Positions 19,585 through 28,257 of a DNA stretch of 64,000 nt are shown here, piece after piece; positions within the stretch are counted from its first letter, which is position 1, and each line of letters starts with the position of its first letter. A program made the position numbers and the translations under genes. The DNA is from Acidobacteriota bacterium (lineage in GTDB: Bacteria > Acidobacteriota > Vicinamibacteria > Vicinamibacterales > SCN-69-37), in assembly GCA_020853395.1 (NCBI GenBank), contig JADYYY010000007.1, positions 299,862-363,861 of the forward strand, given 5' to 3'. Below the pieces are notes generated by a model. That model saw nothing but the letters and a program-made list of their open reading frames with translations. It had not been told where the DNA came from and searched no databases.

Positions 19585-20244
19585 TCACGCGATGCGTTCG
19601 ACGAAGAACGGCAGACGATCCAGTCCGAGCTCGGCCGCCACCTCGTCGACGCGCGCCGCGCGCGCCTCGCCGTCGAGCGCAAGCGCCGACCGCAGCTCGG
19701 TCAGCGGGCGCGACGGCGCGGTCGTCCAGGTCGCGGCCGACAGGCCCTGACGGGCGCCGCGCAGCGAGAAGTAGTGCCCCACCGCGCGAAACGCGAAGTA
19801 CCAGGAGATGACGTTGGGCCCGGGCACGAAGAAGAACGCGGGCCCGGTGACGGCCGTGAGCGCGCCGTCGATGGCGCACCAGCGGCGGTGCTTGCCGTAG
19901 TCGGTCGCGAGCAGTTGGCGCGCGGCCGCGACGGCGTCGGCGCCGGTGAGATCGTCGGGGTACACGAGCGTGACGGCCGTCTCGTGCCGCAGGTGCCACA
20001 GCAGCCGCTGCTCGGCGACCGCCTCGGCGACGCGGCGGGTGATCATCCGTCGCAGGCGGCTGCGCTCGGCGATGCTCGCCGCATGGCCGTCGCGCTCAGC
20101 CTCGCCTTCCTCGACCATGCGCCGGAATCCGTCCACGAGCCGACGCCAGAGCGAGCCGTCGCGGCCCTCGCCAGCGGGCGCCGGCGAGGAGACCTCGCAG
20201 TACAGCTCGTGACCCACGGCCGCCGGAACGAGGTACACCGTCAT
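19585..20244 (-). CDS. Mit_KHE1-like (mitochondrial K+-H+ exchange-related) protein
   Basis: A 219-residue protein without a signal peptide. The middle is helical and charged (AERSRLRRMITRRVAEAVAEQ). A hydrophobic stretch then contains GPAFFFVPGPNVISWYFAFRAVGHYFSLRGARQG, here paraphrased as a PGPN-x3-WYFAFRA-x2-H block around residue 145. That block resembles the PF10173 family described in yeast as mitochondrial K+-H+ exchange-related, which also occurs in some bacteria. I base this on memory of the pattern, so the family call is moderate. The gene lies upstream of lpxD with a 22-base gap. Its biochemical role in bacteria is unknown. Confidence 0.55.
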   Translation of the reverse strand: MTVYLVPAAVGHELYCEVSSPAPAGEGRDGSLWRRLVDGFRRMVEEGEAERDGHAASIAERSRLRRMITRRVAEAVAEQRLLWHLRHETAVTLVYPDDLTGADAVAAARQLLATDYGKHRRWCAIDGALTAVTGPAFFFVPGPNVISWYFAFRAVGHYFSLRGARQGLSAATWTTAPSRPLTELRSALALDGEARAARVDEVAAELGLDRLPFFVERIA

Positions 20245-20284
20245 GCCGGAGCGCTCACGCCGACCATGCTAGCATCCTGATCCC

Positions 20285-20581
20285 ATGGCTCAGCGGCTGG
20301 ACGACGCGGACGTGCGCAGGATCGCGGCGCTCGCGCACCTCGAGCTGTCGGCGGACGAAGTCGAGCTGTTCTCGAAGCAACTGACCGACATCCTCGCGTA
20401 CGTCGCGGAGCTGCAGAGCGTGGACACGTCCGGCATCCCCCCCACGTCACATCCGCAGGCCGCCGAGCCCGCGTGGCGTGACGACGCGCCGCGGCCGTCG
20501 ATCGATCGCGACGCCGTGCTGGCGGGCGCACCTGACGCGTCGCCGCGCGCCGGCCTGTTCAAGGTCCCGAAGGTCCTCTGA
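20285..20581 (+). CDS. gatC: Asp-tRNA(Asn)/Glu-tRNA(Gln) amidotransferase subunit C
   Basis: GatC is the small subunit that stabilises GatA in the tRNA-dependent amidotransferase. The 98-residue protein has the typical N-terminal helix ([20 protein letters not shown]), then [19 protein letters not shown]. It ends with the Pro-rich tail and [12 protein letters not shown], the family C-terminus. It is three bases upstream of gatA and divergent from the Mit_KHE1-like gene, with a 40-base gap that must hold both promoters. No gatB follows gatA here. Confidence 0.95.
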   Translation: MAQRLDDADVRRIAALAHLELSADEVELFSKQLTDILAYVAELQSVDTSGIPPTSHPQAAEPAWRDDAPRPSIDRDAVLAGAPDASPRAGLFKVPKVL

Positions 20582-20583
20582 TC

Positions 20584-22035
20584 GTGATCGACCCGTTCGT
20601 CACCGCGCGCGCGCTGCGCGATGCCATCGCGTCGCGCGCGATCTCGGCCGAAGCCGCGTGCCGCGCCGCGCTCGACCGCATCGCCGCCACGGACAATCGC
20701 CTCCACGCCTTCCACGAGGTGCACGCCGAGAAGGCGCTGTCGCGCGCTCGCGCGCTCGACCGGCTGCCGGGCCCGGCCGGGCCCCTCCACGGCGTGCCGG
20801 TCGCGCTCAAGGACAACATCGCCGCGGCCGGCGCCGTCACGACGGCTGGCTCGCGCATCCTCGAGCGCTACGTCTCGCCGTTCGACGCGACCGTCGTGCA
20901 ACGGCTCGACGCGGCGGGCGCCGTCATCGTAGGCAACACGATCTGCGACGAGTTCGCAATGGGCTCCTCGACCGAGAACTGCGCGTTCGGCCCGGCCCGC
21001 AATCCGTGGGACGCGAGCCGCGCGCCCGGCGGATCGAGCGGCGGCTCGGCCGTCGCGGTGGCCGCCGGCATGACCCCGATCGCGCTCGGCTCCGACACGG
21101 GCGGCTCGATCCGCCAGCCCGCGGCCTTCTGCGGCATCGTCGGCCTGAAGCCGACGTACGGCCGCGTCTCGCGCTTCGGCCTGCTCGCGTATGCGTCGTC
21201 GCTCGATCAGATCGGCCCCTTCGCGCGCACCGTCGACGATGCGGCGTTGTGCCTCGAGGCCATCGCCGGTGCGGATCCTCTGGACGCCACCGCGGCGAGC
21301 CGGCCGGTGCCCGCGTTCACGTCCGCGCTGACCGGCACGGTCGAGGGCTCGACGATCGGCGTGCCCTGGACGCTGCTCGACATGGGCGTCGATCGCGACG
21401 TGCGCCAGGCCTTCGACGAGAGCATTCGCACGCTCGAGCGCATGGGCGCGGCGATCGCCGACGTCGAGCTGCCGCACGCGCGCTTCGCGATTCCGACCTA
21501 CTACCTCGTCGCCACGGCGGAAGCCAGCTCGAACCTGGCGCGCTACGACGGCGTGCGCTTCGGCCTGCGCGCCGCCGACGCGGCGACCGTGGACCAGATG
21601 TACGACCGGACACGCGAAGCGGGATTCGGCCCCGAGGTGAAGCGCCGGATCATGCTCGGCACCTACGTGCTGAGCGCCGGCTACTACGACGCGTACTACC
21701 TCAAGGCGCAGCAGGTGCGCACGCTGATCCGGCGCGACTACGACCGCGCGTTCGAGCGCGTCGATGCCGTGGCGCTGCCGACGACGCCGACCGCGGCGTT
21801 CGGGCTGGGAGAGCGGACGGGGGATCCGCTCCAGATGTACCTGGCGGACGTGTTCACGGTCAGCGCGCCGCTCGCCGGGCTTCCGGCGATCAGCGTGCCG
21901 TGCGGCTACGCGGAGAGCGGCCTGCCGATCGGACTCCAGTTGACGGGGCGCGCGTGGGACGAAGCGACGATCCTGCGAATGGCGGCGGCCTACGAGCAGG
22001 CGATGCCGTGGAAGGATCGACACCCGCCGCTGTAG
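20584..22035 (+). CDS. gatA: Asp-tRNA(Asn)/Glu-tRNA(Gln) amidotransferase subunit A
   Basis: GatA releases ammonia from glutamine for conversion of Glu-tRNA(Gln) or Asp-tRNA(Asn). The 483-residue protein starts at GTG 20584. The amidase-signature triad is complete: Lys76 in VALKDN, cis-Ser151 in GGSSGGSA and nucleophile Ser175 in [12 protein letters not shown]. The K-to-S spacing of 99 residues matches characterised GatA. Other blocks are [19 protein letters not shown] and [16 protein letters not shown]. It forms a two-gene operon with gatC. gatB, needed for the kinase and tRNA binding step, is not within at least 42 kb downstream. The operon appears closed by the hairpin at 22104-22137. Confidence 0.96.
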   Translation: MIDPFVTARALRDAIASRAISAEAACRAALDRIAATDNRLHAFHEVHAEKALSRARALDRLPGPAGPLHGVPVALKDNIAAAGAVTTAGSRILERYVSPFDATVVQRLDAAGAVIVGNTICDEFAMGSSTENCAFGPARNPWDASRAPGGSSGGSAVAVAAGMTPIALGSDTGGSIRQPAAFCGIVGLKPTYGRVSRFGLLAYASSLDQIGPFARTVDDAALCLEAIAGADPLDATAASRPVPAFTSALTGTVEGSTIGVPWTLLDMGVDRDVRQAFDESIRTLERMGAAIADVELPHARFAIPTYYLVATAEASSNLARYDGVRFGLRAADAATVDQMYDRTREAGFGPEVKRRIMLGTYVLSAGYYDAYYLKAQQVRTLIRRDYDRAFERVDAVALPTTPTAAFGLGERTGDPLQMYLADVFTVSAPLAGLPAISVPCGYAESGLPIGLQLTGRAWDEATILRMAAAYEQAMPWKDRHPPL

Positions 22036-22103
22036 CCTCTCTCCGCCGGAGCCTCGCAACGTGAGGTGGCGGCAGCAGTCGGATTCCAGGCTCAGCCAGA
22101 GCA

Positions 22104-22137
22104 AACGGGACATCAGGCGTGCCCCCGATGTCCCGTT
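22104..22137. terminator. 11-bp perfect hairpin between convergent gatA and hsp20
   Basis: AACGGGACATC (22104-22114) is the exact reverse complement of GATGTCCCGTT (22127-22137), with a 12-base loop. It lies in the 165-base gap between two convergent genes, where a bidirectional terminator is expected. No T-run follows on either strand, so it is not a classical intrinsic terminator. Stem stability or a Rho-dependent role is inferred. Confidence 0.55.
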
Positions 22138-22200
22138 CGATGGATGAACACCCGACGCATTGCGACCCGATGCCATGCGCCGGTAATCCGAGCGGACGTG

Positions 22201-22638
22201 CTAGCCGTTCACTTCGATCTGCCGCGGCTTGGTCTCCGCGCGGCGCGGCAGCGTGATGGTCAGCACGCCGTCGCGATAGGCGGCTTCCACCCGGCTCGCC
22301 TCGACCGTCGCCGGCACGGTGAAGCTGCGGCGGAACCGACCGTAGCCCCGCTCGACCCGGTGGTACTTCTCCGGCCCGCTCACGTCAGCGAACCGCCGTT
22401 CCCCCTCGATCGTCAGCACGTTGTTCTCGAACGTGATGCTGATGTCCTCCCGCTTCATCTCGGGCAGCTCGGCTTTGATCACGACGTCCTTGCCTGCCGT
22501 CTCGAAGATGTCGACGGCCGGCACCCACCCGCCGCGCGCGAGCGGCTCGCCCTCGAAAGCGGCTTCGAACATCCGGTTGAGACGATCAATCTCCAGAGTG
22601 GCCACGCCGCGCACGGGACTCCAACGTGTCAATGTCAT
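22201..22638 (-). CDS. Hsp20/alpha-crystallin family small heat-shock protein
   Basis: A 145-residue holdase chaperone that binds unfolding proteins in oligomers. The start is ATG 22638, with a strong GGAGGAAG about seven bases upstream. The open frame to 22710 is not used. The alpha-crystallin domain runs from about residue 40 to 135: VPAVDIFETAGKDVVIKAELPEM, ERGYGRFRRSFTVP, and VEAAYRDGVLTITLPR with the conserved GVL. A C-terminal IEVNG follows, lacking a clear I-x-I. It is divergent from a second, more diverged Hsp20 gene at 22807, and both share the AT-rich promoter gap. Confidence 0.95.
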   Translation of the reverse strand: MTLTRWSPVRGVATLEIDRLNRMFEAAFEGEPLARGGWVPAVDIFETAGKDVVIKAELPEMKREDISITFENNVLTIEGERRFADVSGPEKYHRVERGYGRFRRSFTVPATVEASRVEAAYRDGVLTITLPRRAETKPRQIEVNG

Positions 22639-22699
22639 GGTCTGCTTCCTCCAGTGATGCGTCACGTCGACCCGTGGGCCGACGCCATGTTCGAATGAT

Positions 22700-22780
22700 A
22701 CGACGAGCATCAGCTCATGTAAATAATATAATCTGACTCTTTGACACTCACATTACACCCACCGTCGCCCAACGTTGTCA
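22700..22780. promoter_or_regulatory. AT-rich divergent promoter region between two hsp20 genes
   Basis: A stretch reading GTAAATAATATAATCTGA (about 22719-22736) is strikingly AT-rich in this genome. On the minus strand it gives TATATT/TATTAT -10-like hexamers facing the 22638 gene, with an approximate -35 not clearly matched. On the plus strand TTGACA occurs at 22741-22746, and TATGAT at 22795-22800 follows a TTGTCA at 22775 with a short 14-base spacer. I see no CIRCE inverted repeat (TTAGCACTC/GAGTGCTAA). Which sigma factor reads it is unknown. Confidence 0.5.
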
Positions 22781-22806
22781 GCGGCAGTCGCCTGTATGAT
22801 GGCGGG

Positions 22807-23247
22807 GTGAACGATTTCTTCAGTCAAACAAGCCCGGAACTGGCCGAAGATGCACGCCGTTTGCTGCTGGAAATCGACCACGGGACGCCGGGTGCGTCGG
22901 TGGCGATCGGGAACTGCCGTCCGCCGCTCGACATCCTGGAGCGTCCCGACGCGCTCGAGATCGTCATGGACGTGCCTGGCGTGCCGCCAGACGCGCTGCG
23001 CGTGGCCGTCCGAGGTAACACGCTGCTCGTCGTCGGCCGCAAGCCGAGCGGCCCGCTCGAGCCGAACGCCCGATTCCACCTCGCGGAACGCAGCTACGGG
23101 CGGTTCGCACGGGCCGTTCGCCTCGACGGCGCCTTCGACGGCGGGCACGCCCGGGCCGTGATCGCCGGCGGCCAACTGCGCGTCACGCTGCCGCTCCTCG
23201 TCGATCGCCGCGGCCGGATCTTCGCCATTCCGGTGGAACGCGGATGA
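22807..23247 (+). CDS. divergent Hsp20-like protein
   Basis: A 146-residue protein from GTG 22807 (NDFFSQTSPELAEDARRLL). It has an alpha-crystallin-like domain, PPLDILERPDALEIVMDVPGV, AERSYGRFARAVRLDGAF and HARAVIAGGQLRVTLPL, where GxL replaces the usual GVL. It lacks a C-terminal I-x-I tail. It overlaps the next gene (a YmdB-like phosphoesterase) by four bases, so it heads that operon. It probably acts as a holdase, but similarity is weaker than for its neighbour across the promoter. An in-frame TTG at 22741 could extend it but reads through promoter-like sequence. Confidence 0.82.
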   Translation: MNDFFSQTSPELAEDARRLLLEIDHGTPGASVAIGNCRPPLDILERPDALEIVMDVPGVPPDALRVAVRGNTLLVVGRKPSGPLEPNARFHLAERSYGRFARAVRLDGAFDGGHARAVIAGGQLRVTLPLLVDRRGRIFAIPVERG

Positions 23248-24065
23248 CCCGTCTGCTCTTCATCGGAGACATCGTCGGCAAGGCCGGCCGGGAACTGGTG
23301 CGCCGTGGTCTCGGCATCATCGTGGCGCGCCATCAGGTCGATTTCGTCATCGTCAACGGCGAGAACGTGGCGGCGGGATTCGGCATCACGCCCGATCTGG
23401 CCGACGACCTCTTCGGGTACGGCGTGCACGTGATCACCGGCGGCAACCACTCGTGGGACAAGAAGGAGATCGTGCCGTACCTGGCCGATCACCCGCGGCT
23501 GCTGCGCCCGGCGAACTTCCCGCCCGGCACGCCCGGCGTCGGGCACGTCGTGGCGCGCGCGGGCAACGGCGTGTCGGTCGGCGTGATCAACTTGATGGGC
23601 CGCGTGTTCATGACCGCGATCGACGATCCCTTTCGCGGCGCACAGGCGATCGTCGATCGGCTCCGGGGCGAGGCCCAACTGCTCTTCGTCGACTTCCATG
23701 CGGAAGCGACGTCCGAGAAGGTCGCGATGGGGTGGCATCTCGACGGCCGCGTCGCCGCGGTCGTCGGCACGCACACGCACGTCGCCACCGCCGATGCGCG
23801 CGTCCTTCCGCGCGGCACCGCCTACATCACGGACGTGGGCATGACGGGGCCGCACGACTCGGTGATCGGCGTCGAACGCGCCGCGGTCCTCCAGCGGTTC
23901 CTGACGGGTCTGCCGCAGCGGTTCGAGACGGCCACCGAGAACCCGCGCCTCAACGGCGTGCTCGTCGCCGCCGACGAGACGACCGGGCTGGCCGTGTCGA
24001 TCGATCGGATCAGCCTCTCGCATCACGACATCGAGGCGCTGGCCTCGGCGCCGGTGTCGCGCTGA
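23244..24065 (+). CDS. YmdB-type metallophosphoesterase (TIGR00282 family)
   Basis: A 273-residue calcineurin-like phosphoesterase of the YmdB family, reported to hydrolyse 2',3'-cyclic nucleotides. Metal-binding blocks are in the expected order: FIGDIVGKAGRE, VNGENVAAGFGI, ITGGNHSWDKKEI, VDFHAEATSEK and VGTHTHVATADARVLP. Then come YITDVGMTGPHDSVIG and the C-terminal SIDRISL. The length is normal. It overlaps the Hsp20-like gene upstream and is two bases from xseA. In many bacteria it follows rny, but rny is not here. Confidence 0.93.
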   Translation: MTRLLFIGDIVGKAGRELVRRGLGIIVARHQVDFVIVNGENVAAGFGITPDLADDLFGYGVHVITGGNHSWDKKEIVPYLADHPRLLRPANFPPGTPGVGHVVARAGNGVSVGVINLMGRVFMTAIDDPFRGAQAIVDRLRGEAQLLFVDFHAEATSEKVAMGWHLDGRVAAVVGTHTHVATADARVLPRGTAYITDVGMTGPHDSVIGVERAAVLQRFLTGLPQRFETATENPRLNGVLVAADETTGLAVSIDRISLSHHDIEALASAPVSR

Positions 24066-24067
24066 GC

Positions 24068-25447
24068 ATGCCCGAAGCCGTCGGCCTGCCGTTCGACGAG
24101 CGTCCCGCGCGCGCGCGGCCGTTGTCGGTCAGCGACCTCACGCTCGCGCTGCGCCGGCTCATCGACGAGCGCTTCGGCGCGGTGCTGGTCGAAGGCGAGC
24201 TGTCGAACTGCCGGCAGTGGAGCTCCGGCCATCTCTACTTCACGCTGAAGGACGACCGTGCGCAGGTGCGCGCGGTCATGTTCCGGACGGCCGTCCGCTC
24301 GCTGACGTTCCGTCCCGAGGACGGCCTGCGGGTCGTCGTGCGCGGCCGCCTGAGCGTCTACGACGCGAAGGGCGAGTACCAGATCGTCTGCGACACGCTC
24401 GAGCCGCAGGGTCTCGGCGCGTTGCAGGCCGCGTTCGAGCAGCTCAAGCGCCGGCTGCAGCAGGACGGGCTGTTCGACCCGGCCCGCAAGCGGCCGCTGC
24501 CGCTCTGGCCGCGGCGGATCGGCGTCGTCACGTCGCTCGACGGGGCGGCGCTGCGCGACATCCTGCGGGTGCTGACGACCCGCCATCCGACGGCTCGGGT
24601 GGTCATCCGGGCGGCGCGCGTGCAGGGTGAGGGTGCGGCCGAGGATCTGATGCGTGCCCTGCGCGCGATCGTGCGCGTGCCGGGCCTCGACGTCGTCCTC
24701 GTCGGCCGGGGCGGCGGCTCGATCGAGGATCTGTGGGCGTTCAACGACGAGCGGCTCGCGCGGGCGATCGCGGAGTGTCCCGTGCCGGTCATCTCGTGCG
24801 TGGGACACGAGGTGGACTTCACGATCGCGGATTTCGTCGCCGACGTGCGGGCGGCGACGCCGTCGAACGCCGCCGAGATCGTCGTCGAGCGCGCCGACCA
24901 TGTCGTCGCCAGGATCGATCGCGCGAGGCACCGGCTGCGCGCGTGCATGAGCGTCGCGTTGAGCCGCCGCTTGCAGCGCGCCGAGCGGCTGCGCGGGCGG
25001 CTCGAGCAGTGGCCGACGCGCGTCGTGATGGCGGAGCGCGACGGCCGCCAGCTCGCGCTGCGGCTCCGGCATGCCGTGCACAACCGAATCGCCAGGCAGA
25101 CGCAGCGGTTCACCGTCCTGTCGCGGCGTCTCGAACGGTGCGATGCGCGCCGCGCGATCGCCGAGTTGCGCACGCGGTTGGCCGTGGCCGACGGGCGCCT
25201 CCGCGGCGCCATCGGTCATCGCCGGCTGGCCGCCGGCGCGCGCGTCGCGACCGTGACGGCGCAGCTCGACGCGCTCAGCCCGCTCGCCGTGCTCGCGCGC
25301 GGCTACGCCGTGTGCTGGAACGACGCGCGGACGGCTATCATTCGCACGACACGCGGCGTCACGCCGGGCGATCGCGTCCGCGTGACGCTCGCCGAAGGCG
25401 AGCTGGCCTGCCGCGTGGAGGACGCCCCGCCCCACACGGAGCCCTGA
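24068..25447 (+). CDS. xseA: exodeoxyribonuclease VII large subunit
   Basis: The large subunit of the ATP-independent single-strand exonuclease ExoVII. From ATG 24068 it has 459 residues. The OB-fold domain (VLVEGELSNCRQWSSGHLYFTLKDD) fills roughly the first 110. The catalytic domain has GVVTSLDGAALRDIL, VLVGRGGGSIEDLWAFNDE, SCVGHEVDFTIADFVAD and ATPSNAAE. A long coiled-coil region follows, and the C-terminal strand LARGYAVCWN closes it. xseB follows after three bases. The open frame also extends upstream through the phosphoesterase gene, but that is shadow. Confidence 0.97.
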   Translation: MPEAVGLPFDERPARARPLSVSDLTLALRRLIDERFGAVLVEGELSNCRQWSSGHLYFTLKDDRAQVRAVMFRTAVRSLTFRPEDGLRVVVRGRLSVYDAKGEYQIVCDTLEPQGLGALQAAFEQLKRRLQQDGLFDPARKRPLPLWPRRIGVVTSLDGAALRDILRVLTTRHPTARVVIRAARVQGEGAAEDLMRALRAIVRVPGLDVVLVGRGGGSIEDLWAFNDERLARAIAECPVPVISCVGHEVDFTIADFVADVRAATPSNAAEIVVERADHVVARIDRARHRLRACMSVALSRRLQRAERLRGRLEQWPTRVVMAERDGRQLALRLRHAVHNRIARQTQRFTVLSRRLERCDARRAIAELRTRLAVADGRLRGAIGHRRLAAGARVATVTAQLDALSPLAVLARGYAVCWNDARTAIIRTTRGVTPGDRVRVTLAEGELACRVEDAPPHTEP

Positions 25448-25450
25448 TCC

Positions 25451-25693
25451 ATGCCCGACTCCATCAAGGACTTCGAGTCCGCCATCGCCGAACTGGAGAC
25501 CATCGTCAAACAGATGGAGGAAGGTGATCTGCCGCTCGACCGTTCGCTTGCGCTCTTCGAGCGCGGCATCGCGCTGTCGCGCTACTGCCACGATCAGCTC
25601 GCGGCGGCGGAACGGCGGATCGAGCAACTCACCGACCGTGGCGACCTGAAAGACGCGTCCCACCTGCTCGAGTCGAACGACGTCGACCGGTGA
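25451..25693 (+). CDS. xseB: exodeoxyribonuclease VII small subunit
   Basis: An 80-residue subunit that binds along the XseA coiled coil. Family blocks are FESAIAELETIVKQMEEGDLPL and SLALFERGIALSRYCHDQL. It lies directly after xseA and overlaps the prenyl-synthase gene by four bases (GTGA), a tightly coupled arrangement common to many bacteria. Confidence 0.95.
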   Translation: MPDSIKDFESAIAELETIVKQMEEGDLPLDRSLALFERGIALSRYCHDQLAAAERRIEQLTDRGDLKDASHLLESNDVDR

Positions 25694-26631
25694 CCGCCGC
25701 GCCGTCCGACCTGCACGCCTATCTCGCGGCCCGTCGCGAGGACGTCGAGCGCGGCCTGCACGCCGTGCTCGACGGATTGGCCGCGCCGTCCGTGATCGCC
25801 GCGCCCGTCCGGTACGCGCTGCTCGGACCGGGCAAGCGCCTGCGCCCGTGTCTCACGCTCGCGGTCGCCGAGTGCGCCGGCGCCGCCGGCGATCTCGATC
25901 CGGCCACGGCCCGCGCGCTCGCGCTGCCCGGCGCCTGCGCCGTCGAGATGATCCACACCTACTCGCTCGTCCACGACGACCTCCCGGCGATGGACGATGA
26001 CGATCTGCGCCGCGGCCGGCCGACGACGCACGTCGTGTACGGCGAAGGGATGGGCATCCTCGCGGGCGACGCGCTCTCGACCGAGGCGTTCCTGGTGCTC
26101 GCTCGGTGGACCGCGTCCACGGCGCCCGCCGAGTCCGCGCCAGCCGGCCGGCGGCTCCAGGCGATCGCGACGCTCGCCGAGGCCGCAGGCATCGCCGGGA
26201 TGGTCGGTGGCCAGGCCATCGATCTCGCCGCGGCCGGCCGACAGGCTGCCTTCGACGCCGCCGCGCTCGAGGACATGCACCTCCGGAAGACCGGCGCGCT
26301 CATCCGCGCCGCGTGCCGCGTCGGCGCGCTGCTCGTGGGCGCCGCGCCCACGACCGTCGCCGCCGTCGACGCCTACGCGCGCGAGGTCGGCCTCGCGTTT
26401 CAGATCGTGGACGACGTGCTGGACGTCGAGGGATCGAACGCCGCGCTCGGCAAGACGGCCGGCAAGGACGCGGCCGCCGGCAAGCCGACCTTTCCGGCCT
26501 TCTACGGCATCGACGGTTCGCGCGCGCGCGCGGCGGCCTGCGTCGCCCGCGCGCACGACGCACTCCGCGACGTGCCGCACAGCGAGCGCCTCCGCGCGAT
26601 CGCCGCGTGGAGCCTCACGCGCGAAAAGTGA
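25690..26631 (+). CDS. ispA: polyprenyl (farnesyl/geranylgeranyl) diphosphate synthase
   Basis: A 313-residue trans-prenyltransferase that elongates DMAPP with IPP to farnesyl or geranylgeranyl diphosphate. The first aspartate-rich motif is in SLVHDDLPAMDDDDLRRG and the second in FQIVDDVLDVEG. The substrate-binding GPGKRLRP and GQAIDLAA are also present. The start is GTG 25690, overlapping xseB. The xseA-xseB-ispA order is the classical bacterial arrangement and supports the farnesyl-synthase assignment. Chain length cannot be fixed from sequence alone. No dxs follows; the next gene is a TlyA-type methyltransferase. Confidence 0.94.
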   Translation: MTAAPSDLHAYLAARREDVERGLHAVLDGLAAPSVIAAPVRYALLGPGKRLRPCLTLAVAECAGAAGDLDPATARALALPGACAVEMIHTYSLVHDDLPAMDDDDLRRGRPTTHVVYGEGMGILAGDALSTEAFLVLARWTASTAPAESAPAGRRLQAIATLAEAAGIAGMVGGQAIDLAAAGRQAAFDAAALEDMHLRKTGALIRAACRVGALLVGAAPTTVAAVDAYAREVGLAFQIVDDVLDVEGSNAALGKTAGKDAAAGKPTFPAFYGIDGSRARAAACVARAHDALRDVPHSERLRAIAAWSLTREK

Positions 26632-27371
26632 AGACCCGATTGGACCTGCTCGTGGTCGCGCGCGGTCTCGCCGCGACGCGCGAGCGGGCCCGCGCGCTGA
26701 TCCTCGCCGGCGACGTCCTCGTCGACGGCGTGCCGGCGCGCAAGGCCGGCATGACGGTCGACGAGAGCGCCGCGATCGTGCTGCGGCAGCCCGATCACCC
26801 GTGGGCGAGCCGCGGCGGGTTGAAGCTCGCGCACGCGCTCGACGCGTTTCGCATCGACGTCGGCGGCGCAACGGCGCTCGACATCGGCGCGTCCACCGGC
26901 GGGTTCACCGACGTGCTCGTCGCCCGCGGCGCACGGCGCGTCGTCGCGCTCGACGTCGGCAGCGGCCAGCTCGACTGGCGCCTGCGGACCGATCCCCGGG
27001 TCGTCTGCGTGGAAGGCGTGAACGCGCGCCATCTCACGCCGCAAATGCTGCCGGCCGACCTGCGGCAGTTCGATCTCGTCACGATCGACGTCTCGTTCAT
27101 CTCGCTCGCGCTGATCCTACCGGTCGTGCCGCCGCTCCTGGTGCGCGCCGGCCGTGTCGTCGCGCTCGTCAAGCCGCAGTTCGAGGCTGGCCGGGAGGAG
27201 GTCGGGGCCGGCGGCATCGTGCGCGATCCGGCCGTGCACGCGCGCGTCGTCGAGGCGGTCACGGCCGCCGCTCTTCGAGTAGGATTGACGCGCCTCGGCC
27301 TGGAGCCGTCACCGGTGACCGGCGCTGAAGGCAACCGCGAGTTCCTGATGTTGCTCGCCCCCCAATCATGA
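26628..27371 (+). CDS. tlyA: TlyA family rRNA 2'-O-methyltransferase
   Basis: A 247-residue protein combining an N-terminal S4 RNA-binding domain (residues about 1-60: TRLDLLVVARGLAATRERAR, DVLVDGVPARKAG) with an FtsJ-type methyltransferase. The SAM motif is LDIGASTGGFTDVLVARGA. Further blocks are DVGSGQLDWRLRTDPRV, FDLVTIDVSFISLALILP and LVKPQFEAGREEVG. TlyA proteins methylate 2'-hydroxyls of 16S and 23S rRNA. Older annotations call them hemolysin A. The start is GTG 26628, overlapping the previous stop. nadK follows with a four-base overlap. Confidence 0.93.
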   Translation: MKTRLDLLVVARGLAATRERARALILAGDVLVDGVPARKAGMTVDESAAIVLRQPDHPWASRGGLKLAHALDAFRIDVGGATALDIGASTGGFTDVLVARGARRVVALDVGSGQLDWRLRTDPRVVCVEGVNARHLTPQMLPADLRQFDLVTIDVSFISLALILPVVPPLLVRAGRVVALVKPQFEAGREEVGAGGIVRDPAVHARVVEAVTAAALRVGLTRLGLEPSPVTGAEGNREFLMLLAPQS

Positions 27372-28249
27372 TGGCGCCCGTCACCCGTGCCGGCCTGATT
27401 GCCAGGCTCAAACCCGAGGCGCTCAGCGCGCTCGCCGACGCCGCCGAGTGGCTGCACGAGCACGGCTGCACGCCGGTGGTCGAAGCCGACAGCGCCGAGG
27501 CCACGGGCCTCGGCGCGCGGTGGAGGACGGCGCCTCGGACGAGCCTGGCGGCCGGCGTGGACGTGATCCTCACGTTCGGCGGCGACGGCACGTTGCTCGA
27601 CGCGGCGAACGCGGTCGTGCATGGCGACGGCGACGCGCCGCTCGTGGGCATCAACTTCGGCCGACTCGGCTTCTTGACGGAGGTCGATCGCTCGGAGATG
27701 ACCGGCGCGCTCGAACAACTGCTCGCCGGAGGCACCCGCCTCGAGACGCGCGCCATGATCCATGGCCGCCTGCTGCGAGGCGACACGGTCGTCTGCGATC
27801 GCATCGCGCTCAACGACATCGTCGTCACGCGCAGCGCGTTGTCCCGGATGGTCGAGATCACGGTGGACGTGGACGGTCAGTTCGTCTGCCGCGTGAAGGC
27901 CGACGGGCTCATCGTGTCGACGGCCACCGGGTCGACGGCCTACAACCTCTCGGGAGGCGGGCCGATCGTGCACCCGTCCGTGGACGCCGTCGTGTTGACG
28001 CCCATCGCGCCCCACACGCTGACGCTTCGCCCGCTCGTCCTGCCGGCGGCGGCCCGGATCGAAATGCGGCCGGTGATGGATCCGCAGACCGAGATGGTGG
28101 CGACCTTCGATGGCCAGTTCGGCGTACGCATGGAGCCGACGGACGTGATGCACATCACGCGCGCCACCCGCGTACTCCACCTCGCCCGCACATCGTCGCG
28201 CACATACTTCGGCATGCTGCGCGAGAAGCTCAAGTGGGCCCACACCTGA
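27368..28249 (+). CDS. nadK: NAD kinase
   Basis: A 293-residue ATP-NAD kinase producing NADP. The glycine-rich catalytic motif is TFGGDGTLLDAAN, followed by GINFGRLGFLTEV, then LNDIVVTRSALSRMVEI and STATGSTAYNLSGGGPIVHP, both family signatures. The end is DVMHITRATRVLHL. It closes the xseA-xseB-ispA-tlyA-nadK run. The sequence immediately after its stop is the polypyrimidine repeat at 28258-28367. Confidence 0.96.
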   Translation: MMAPVTRAGLIARLKPEALSALADAAEWLHEHGCTPVVEADSAEATGLGARWRTAPRTSLAAGVDVILTFGGDGTLLDAANAVVHGDGDAPLVGINFGRLGFLTEVDRSEMTGALEQLLAGGTRLETRAMIHGRLLRGDTVVCDRIALNDIVVTRSALSRMVEITVDVDGQFVCRVKADGLIVSTATGSTAYNLSGGGPIVHPSVDAVVLTPIAPHTLTLRPLVLPAAARIEMRPVMDPQTEMVATFDGQFGVRMEPTDVMHITRATRVLHLARTSSRTYFGMLREKLKWAHT

Positions 28250-28257
28250 TCCCTTCG

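Noticed and set aside
22690..22800. CIRCE or ROSE-type heat-shock element between the hsp20 genes
   Set aside because: No TTAGCACTC/GAGTGCTAA palindrome and no ROSE-like pairing with the ribosome-binding site could be seen.
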